From positions 1 to 8,282 of the forward strand of contig DATBWZ010000011.1 of NCBI GenBank assembly GCA_036514535.1: a stretch of 8,282 bases of DNA, read 5' to 3'. The notes beneath the pieces were generated by a model. It worked only from the letters and a program-made list of their open reading frames with translations, searched no databases and had not been told where the DNA came from. Numbering within the stretch: the stretch's first letter is position 1; the number at the start of each line of letters is the position of its first letter. Positions 6,436 through 8,282 of the stretch are shown one piece after another. The stretch is from DATBWZ01 sp036514535 (GTDB taxonomy: Bacteria > JAMCPX01 > DATBWZ01). The position numbers and the translations under genes were made by a program.

Positions 6436-7299
6436 TTAATCCACGGCTTCAGTTGATTCTACCGCGGCGACTTCCTTTATTCTTTTTATTATCCTTTCAA
6501 TCAGCCAGTCAGGCGTAGAGGCTCCGGCAGTTATCCCTGCGCTATCTGCGTTCTCAACCCATGATGATTTGATCTCTTCTTCCGATTCAATATGATATGT
6601 TTTCCGGTTTATTTCCCTGCAAAGCCTTGTCAGTTTGTTCGTGTTTGCGCTGTTTCTTCCGCCGATAACAAGAACCACGTCTGTTTTTTTTGCAAGCCTT
6701 TTGGATTCATTCTGCCGTATGGATGTATCCCTGCAGATGGTGTTTACCACCTTAATGTCGTTTGTAGAATCCCTGAGCCGTCTGATCACAGATTCAAAGT
6801 CTTCCATGGGGAGCGTTGTTTGTGCGATAACGGCAATCTTTTTTGCTTTTGGGATCTTGAAATTTGTGTTTGAGGGATTTATAACCATTACATTTCCATC
6901 TGCGCGGCTTTTGACCCCTTTTATTTCCGGATGCTTTTCATCTCCCACGATTACAATGAAGTATCCCTGTTCCGACAGCCCTTTCACCATTCGTTGTGGC
7001 CTGAGGACAAATGTGCAGGTGCCGTCAATAACGGTAAGGTTGCTTTTCCTGAGTCCGTTGAGATCATCAATGGTTGCCCCGTGGGTTCTAATTACAACGG
7101 TGCTGCTTTCGGGAATCTCACTGATATTTTCGGTAGCGTGGATGTTTTGTGTTTCCAGATATTTTACTACCTGCGGGTTGTGTATTATTGGTCCAAAGGT
7201 ATAAATTTTGCCCTTTTGCGCGCTTTCTTTAAGAGCAAGTTCAACTGTTCTTTTCACACCAAAGCAGAAACCCGCGGATTTTGTTATAAGCAGCCGCAC
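6436..7299 (-). CDS. ispH: 4-hydroxy-3-methylbut-2-enyl diphosphate reductase
   Basis: 287 residues. This [4Fe-4S] enzyme makes isopentenyl and dimethylallyl diphosphate in the last step of the methylerythritol phosphate pathway. The three cluster cysteines are visible: C12 (GFCFGV), C95 (DGTC) and C189 (NTICRDTSIRQ). Substrate-binding residues are kept: H40 (HNPQ), H73 (RTHG), H123 and catalytic E125 (KHPEIKG), T161 (AQTTL), S217/N219 (GGRNSAN) and S261 (GASTPDW). The loop after C95 reads TFVLRPQRM rather than the common PFVKKAQ-like form, a mild departure. The start is GTG at 7299-7297; the next in-frame codons upstream run into a TAA at 7305-7303, so no other upstream start exists, and the N-terminus matches the family. 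There is no Shine-Dalgarno; a -10 element lies six bases upstream. The stop codon abuts that of trxB. Confidence 0.95.
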   Translation of the reverse strand: MRLLITKSAGFCFGVKRTVELALKESAQKGKIYTFGPIIHNPQVVKYLETQNIHATENISEIPESSTVVIRTHGATIDDLNGLRKSNLTVIDGTCTFVLRPQRMVKGLSEQGYFIVIVGDEKHPEIKGVKSRADGNVMVINPSNTNFKIPKAKKIAVIAQTTLPMEDFESVIRRLRDSTNDIKVVNTICRDTSIRQNESKRLAKKTDVVLVIGGRNSANTNKLTRLCREINRKTYHIESEEEIKSSWVENADSAGITAGASTPDWLIERIIKRIKEVAAVESTEAVD

Positions 7300-7305
7300 A
7301 GTTTA

Positions 7306-7333
7306 ATTATATAACCGATGCGTAAAATTGCAA
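7306..7333 (-). promoter_or_regulatory. Promoter of ispH, predicted leaderless
   Basis: On the minus strand, -35 TTGCAA (7333-7328, 4 of 6 match), 16-base spacer, perfect -10 TATAAT (7311-7306), then six bases (TAAACT) to the GTG at 7299. Expected +1 is the G of the start codon. It lies in the 82-base gap after the cstA-like gene, in which I see no convincing terminator. Confidence 0.6.
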
Positions 7334-7381
7334 GCCGGAGGCAGAGAATAAGAACTCTAAATTTGAATGAATTTCCATCTT

Positions 7382-8282
7382 TCAGGATGGCGATATTCTG
7401 CTTCTTATGCGCAAGAAGGCTTGTATGGCGACAATTATCACCCCGATGGAGAAGATCAGCAGGAATGCATCAGCCACGATTAGGATTTTATTGCCCAGGG
7501 CGAGGTACTTTTTCATCAGAATAATCAGCGATGCTATTGTTGTTGCTACCATGAATATCGCGGGGATAAGAGTATAAATCACCCTCTTTCCCCTTATTAA
7601 CAGCCACATGGAGACTGCAATCAGACTTAGTGCGGCGAGCATCTGATTGCCTGTTCCGAATATGGGCCAGAGGGCAGAAAAGGCATTTGAATACGCAAGA
7701 GTCCACATAAGAATTACCGAGATACCGGAATTGACCCAGTAGTTTTGAAGGATTTTTGGGATTTTTCCCCGGAATATAATATTCCAAAGTTCTTCAAACA
7801 GATACCTGTTGAGCCTCACTGCTGCATCAAGGGTTGTAATGACAAATCCTTCAAGAAGCAGTATCCCGAATATCGTTCCTATGGATATGGGAATGGAAAA
7901 GGTGCTGTAGAAAAGCTGACCAACAGCAAGAGAGAAGGCAAGAATTGGATTGGATCTTGCACCTTGAGTATGCGGCCACACTATGGTTTTGTAATCGGAG
8001 AAGTCAAGGCTGCTTCCAATTGCGAGGATTACGAGAAGTGCAAGTAGGGATTCAAGGATCATTCCATCGTAGCCTATCCGCTTTGTATGCAACTCAGACG
8101 TAATCTGCTTGGATGTGGTGCCGCCCGCAACCATTGCGTGGAAACCCGATATGGCTCCGCAGGCAATAGTAATAAAGAGCATGGGCCAGACCATGCCAAG
8201 ATTGGTTATTCCCTCTGAAATGTTAAATGACGGTGCTTTCAGCGTCAGGTGGTTTATCCCCCCGAACACTATGCCAGCAAAT
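7382..8282 (-). CDS. cstA: CstA-family transporter, N-terminus beyond right edge
   Basis: The C-terminal 300 residues are visible, ending in a TGA at 7384-7382. The frame stays open through the right edge. The GTG at 8269-8267 is an internal Val codon, not a start. CstA proteins are inner-membrane carriers tied to carbon starvation and to peptide or pyruvate uptake. Family signatures seen: 'FITIACGAISGFHAMVAGGTT', which is the characteristic block, then 'GFVITTLDAAVRLNRYLFEELW' and 'FGTGNQMLAALSL'. About eight hydrophobic segments follow one another, the last just before a short basic tail (RIRSRISPS). The C-terminus is short, as in the compact CstA type rather than the longer E. coli protein. 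It is on the same strand as ispH, 82 bases upstream; ispH appears to have its own promoter, so the two need not be an operon. Substrate cannot be read from sequence. Confidence 0.93.
   Translation of the reverse strand, partial: FAGIVFGGINHLTLKAPSFNISEGITNLGMVWPMLFITIACGAISGFHAMVAGGTTSKQITSELHTKRIGYDGMILESLLALLVILAIGSSLDFSDYKTIVWPHTQGARSNPILAFSLAVGQLFYSTFSIPISIGTIFGILLLEGFVITTLDAAVRLNRYLFEELWNIIFRGKIPKILQNYWVNSGISVILMWTLAYSNAFSALWPIFGTGNQMLAALSLIAVSMWLLIRGKRVIYTLIPAIFMVATTIASLIILMKKYLALGNKILIVADAFLLIFSIGVIIVAIQAFLRIRSRISPS

Noticed and set aside
6635..7204. Plus-strand open frame of about 189 codons opposite ispH
   Set aside because: It is the antisense of conserved IspH motifs; its hydrophobic look comes from reverse-complement codons.
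7300..7381. Terminator between the cstA-like gene and ispH
   Set aside because: Only very short stems (for example GCC/GGC around 7334-7342) with no T run are seen, so I cannot support one.
8267..8269. GTG at 8269 as the start of the CstA-like gene
   Set aside because: The frame stays open to the edge and the residues before it (F-A-G-I) continue the family pattern; CstA proteins are much longer.

Overview
The window comes from a Gram-negative (diderm) bacterium. Signal peptides, lipoboxes, an outer-membrane beta-barrel protein and IspH (methylerythritol phosphate route to isoprenoids) all point that way. The gene mix (FecR-domain protein, BBP2-like porin, CsgG/LpoB-like lipoproteins, a stand-alone TldD-type lipoprotein, short CstA) would fit Nitrospirota or a deltaproteobacterial lineage, but the sequence alone does not settle the taxon. 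I see no tRNA, rRNA, CRISPR array, insertion sequence or phage gene. Gene density is high and no gene-free stretch exceeds about 120 bases.

Left half (1-3605), minus strand: a compact envelope operon read right to left. It runs FecR-domain exported protein (2466-3542), beta-barrel outer-membrane protein (1279-2457), CsgG/LpoB-like lipoprotein (685-1260), then a second paralogous lipoprotein cut by the left edge (1-672). Gaps are 8, 18 and 12 bases. A sigma70-type promoter (TTGACA-16-TATAGT) precedes the FecR gene. Its -10 region lies inside a perfect 15-bp-arm inverted repeat that looks like a repressor site. No gene of the operon has a proven function; together they resemble an uncharacterised outer-membrane export or assembly apparatus.

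Centre (3641-5415), minus strand: a TldD/PmbA-family metalloprotease homologue with a lipoprotein signal, HExxxH and the conserved C-terminal Cys. It has its own promoter, placed so that the message should begin at the ATG.

Right half: trxB (thioredoxin reductase, plus strand, 5500-6435) diverges from the tldD-like gene and converges with ispH (minus strand, 6436-7299), the two stop codons being directly adjacent. ispH also has a promoter that would give a leaderless GTG-start message. Upstream of ispH on the same strand is the C-terminal part of a CstA-family membrane transporter (7382-8282), which continues past the right edge. These three are ordinary housekeeping or metabolic genes. The points that deserve attention are the envelope operon with its operator, the exported TldD homologue, and the repeated leaderless promoter geometry.
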